From assembly GCA_029939545.1 (NCBI GenBank), contig JAOZSS010000166.1, positions 1-5,564 on the forward strand: a stretch of 5,564 nucleotides of DNA, given 5' to 3'. This document shows positions 5,562 through 5,564 of the stretch, one piece after another. The DNA is from Kiritimatiellia bacterium. GTDB taxonomy: Bacteria; Verrucomicrobiota; Kiritimatiellia; UBA8416; JABMPJ01. Positions within the stretch are counted from its first letter, which is position 1. The number at the start of each line of letters is the position of its first letter. The notes beneath the pieces were generated by a model. It had not been told where the DNA came from and searched no databases. It was given only the letters and a program-made list of their open reading frames with translations. Position numbers and translations under genes: made by a program.

Positions 5562-5564
5562 GGT

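Larger units (their letters stand above)
4902..5564. other. Gene-poor region of about 660 bp holding repeats and a transposase remnant
   Basis: No intact gene was found here. Going right from the redox operon, it contains the candidate promoter region (to about 4972), some 85 bp with no recognised signal, the REP-like pair, a further 60 bp of spacer, the RAYT-like remnant, and the tandem units at the end. A TTGACA hexamer at 5177-5182 on the plus strand has no acceptable -10 at the right spacing. No tRNA, rRNA or known small RNA was recognised. Confidence 0.6.

Overview
The window is high-GC bacterial DNA with four recognisable protein-coding loci and one eroded mobile-element remnant. Two features hint weakly at the PVC superphylum (Planctomycetota / Verrucomicrobiota / Kiritimatiellota): a LacI-type regulator with a lengthened DNA-binding segment, and the style of the dispersed repeats at the right edge. 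No rRNA or marker gene is present, so this placement is an inference.

Left part (1-1399): a MurC/Mpl-like Mur ligase on the + strand. It sits alone rather than in a cell-wall (dcw) cluster. Its upstream sequence has a well-spaced extended -10 promoter whose predicted start falls on the ATG at 92, which suggests a leaderless mRNA. The gene runs convergently into the minus-strand unit, and the gap between them (1400-1479) is packed with GC-rich inverted repeats.

Centre and right (4883 down to 1480, minus strand): an apparent three-gene unit. First comes a ferredoxin-NADP reductase-type flavoprotein/[2Fe-2S] subunit (NfnA/SudB-like). One nucleotide after its stop comes a glutamate-synthase small-subunit-type flavoprotein with two [4Fe-4S] motifs (GltA/NfnB/SudA-like). 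Then, 28 nt further on, comes a LacI-family repressor. The first two would form a heterodimeric NADPH-linked flavin/iron-sulfur enzyme: an electron-bifurcating transhydrogenase, a sulfide dehydrogenase, or an electron-input module for glutamate synthesis. The main anomaly is here. The first gene carries an in-frame TAG at 4272-4274, in a position normally held by Tyr, exactly between the flavin/nucleotide domains and the [2Fe-2S] domain. Reading frame and family similarity continue unbroken on the other side. Two genes in the window end in TAG, so wholesale recoding of UAG is unlikely. A nonsense mutation, a sequence error, or site-specific readthrough are the live options.

Right edge (4902-5564): no intact gene. 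It holds a possible promoter/operator region for the redox operon, a head-to-head pair of REP-like elements (5058-5156), the C-terminal remnant of a REP-associated tyrosine transposase (RAYT, 5219-5503), and short tandem CGCGAAAAG units at the window end. REP pairs beside a RAYT remnant look like a decayed RAYT/REPIN locus. I see no defence system, CRISPR array, tRNA or rRNA.
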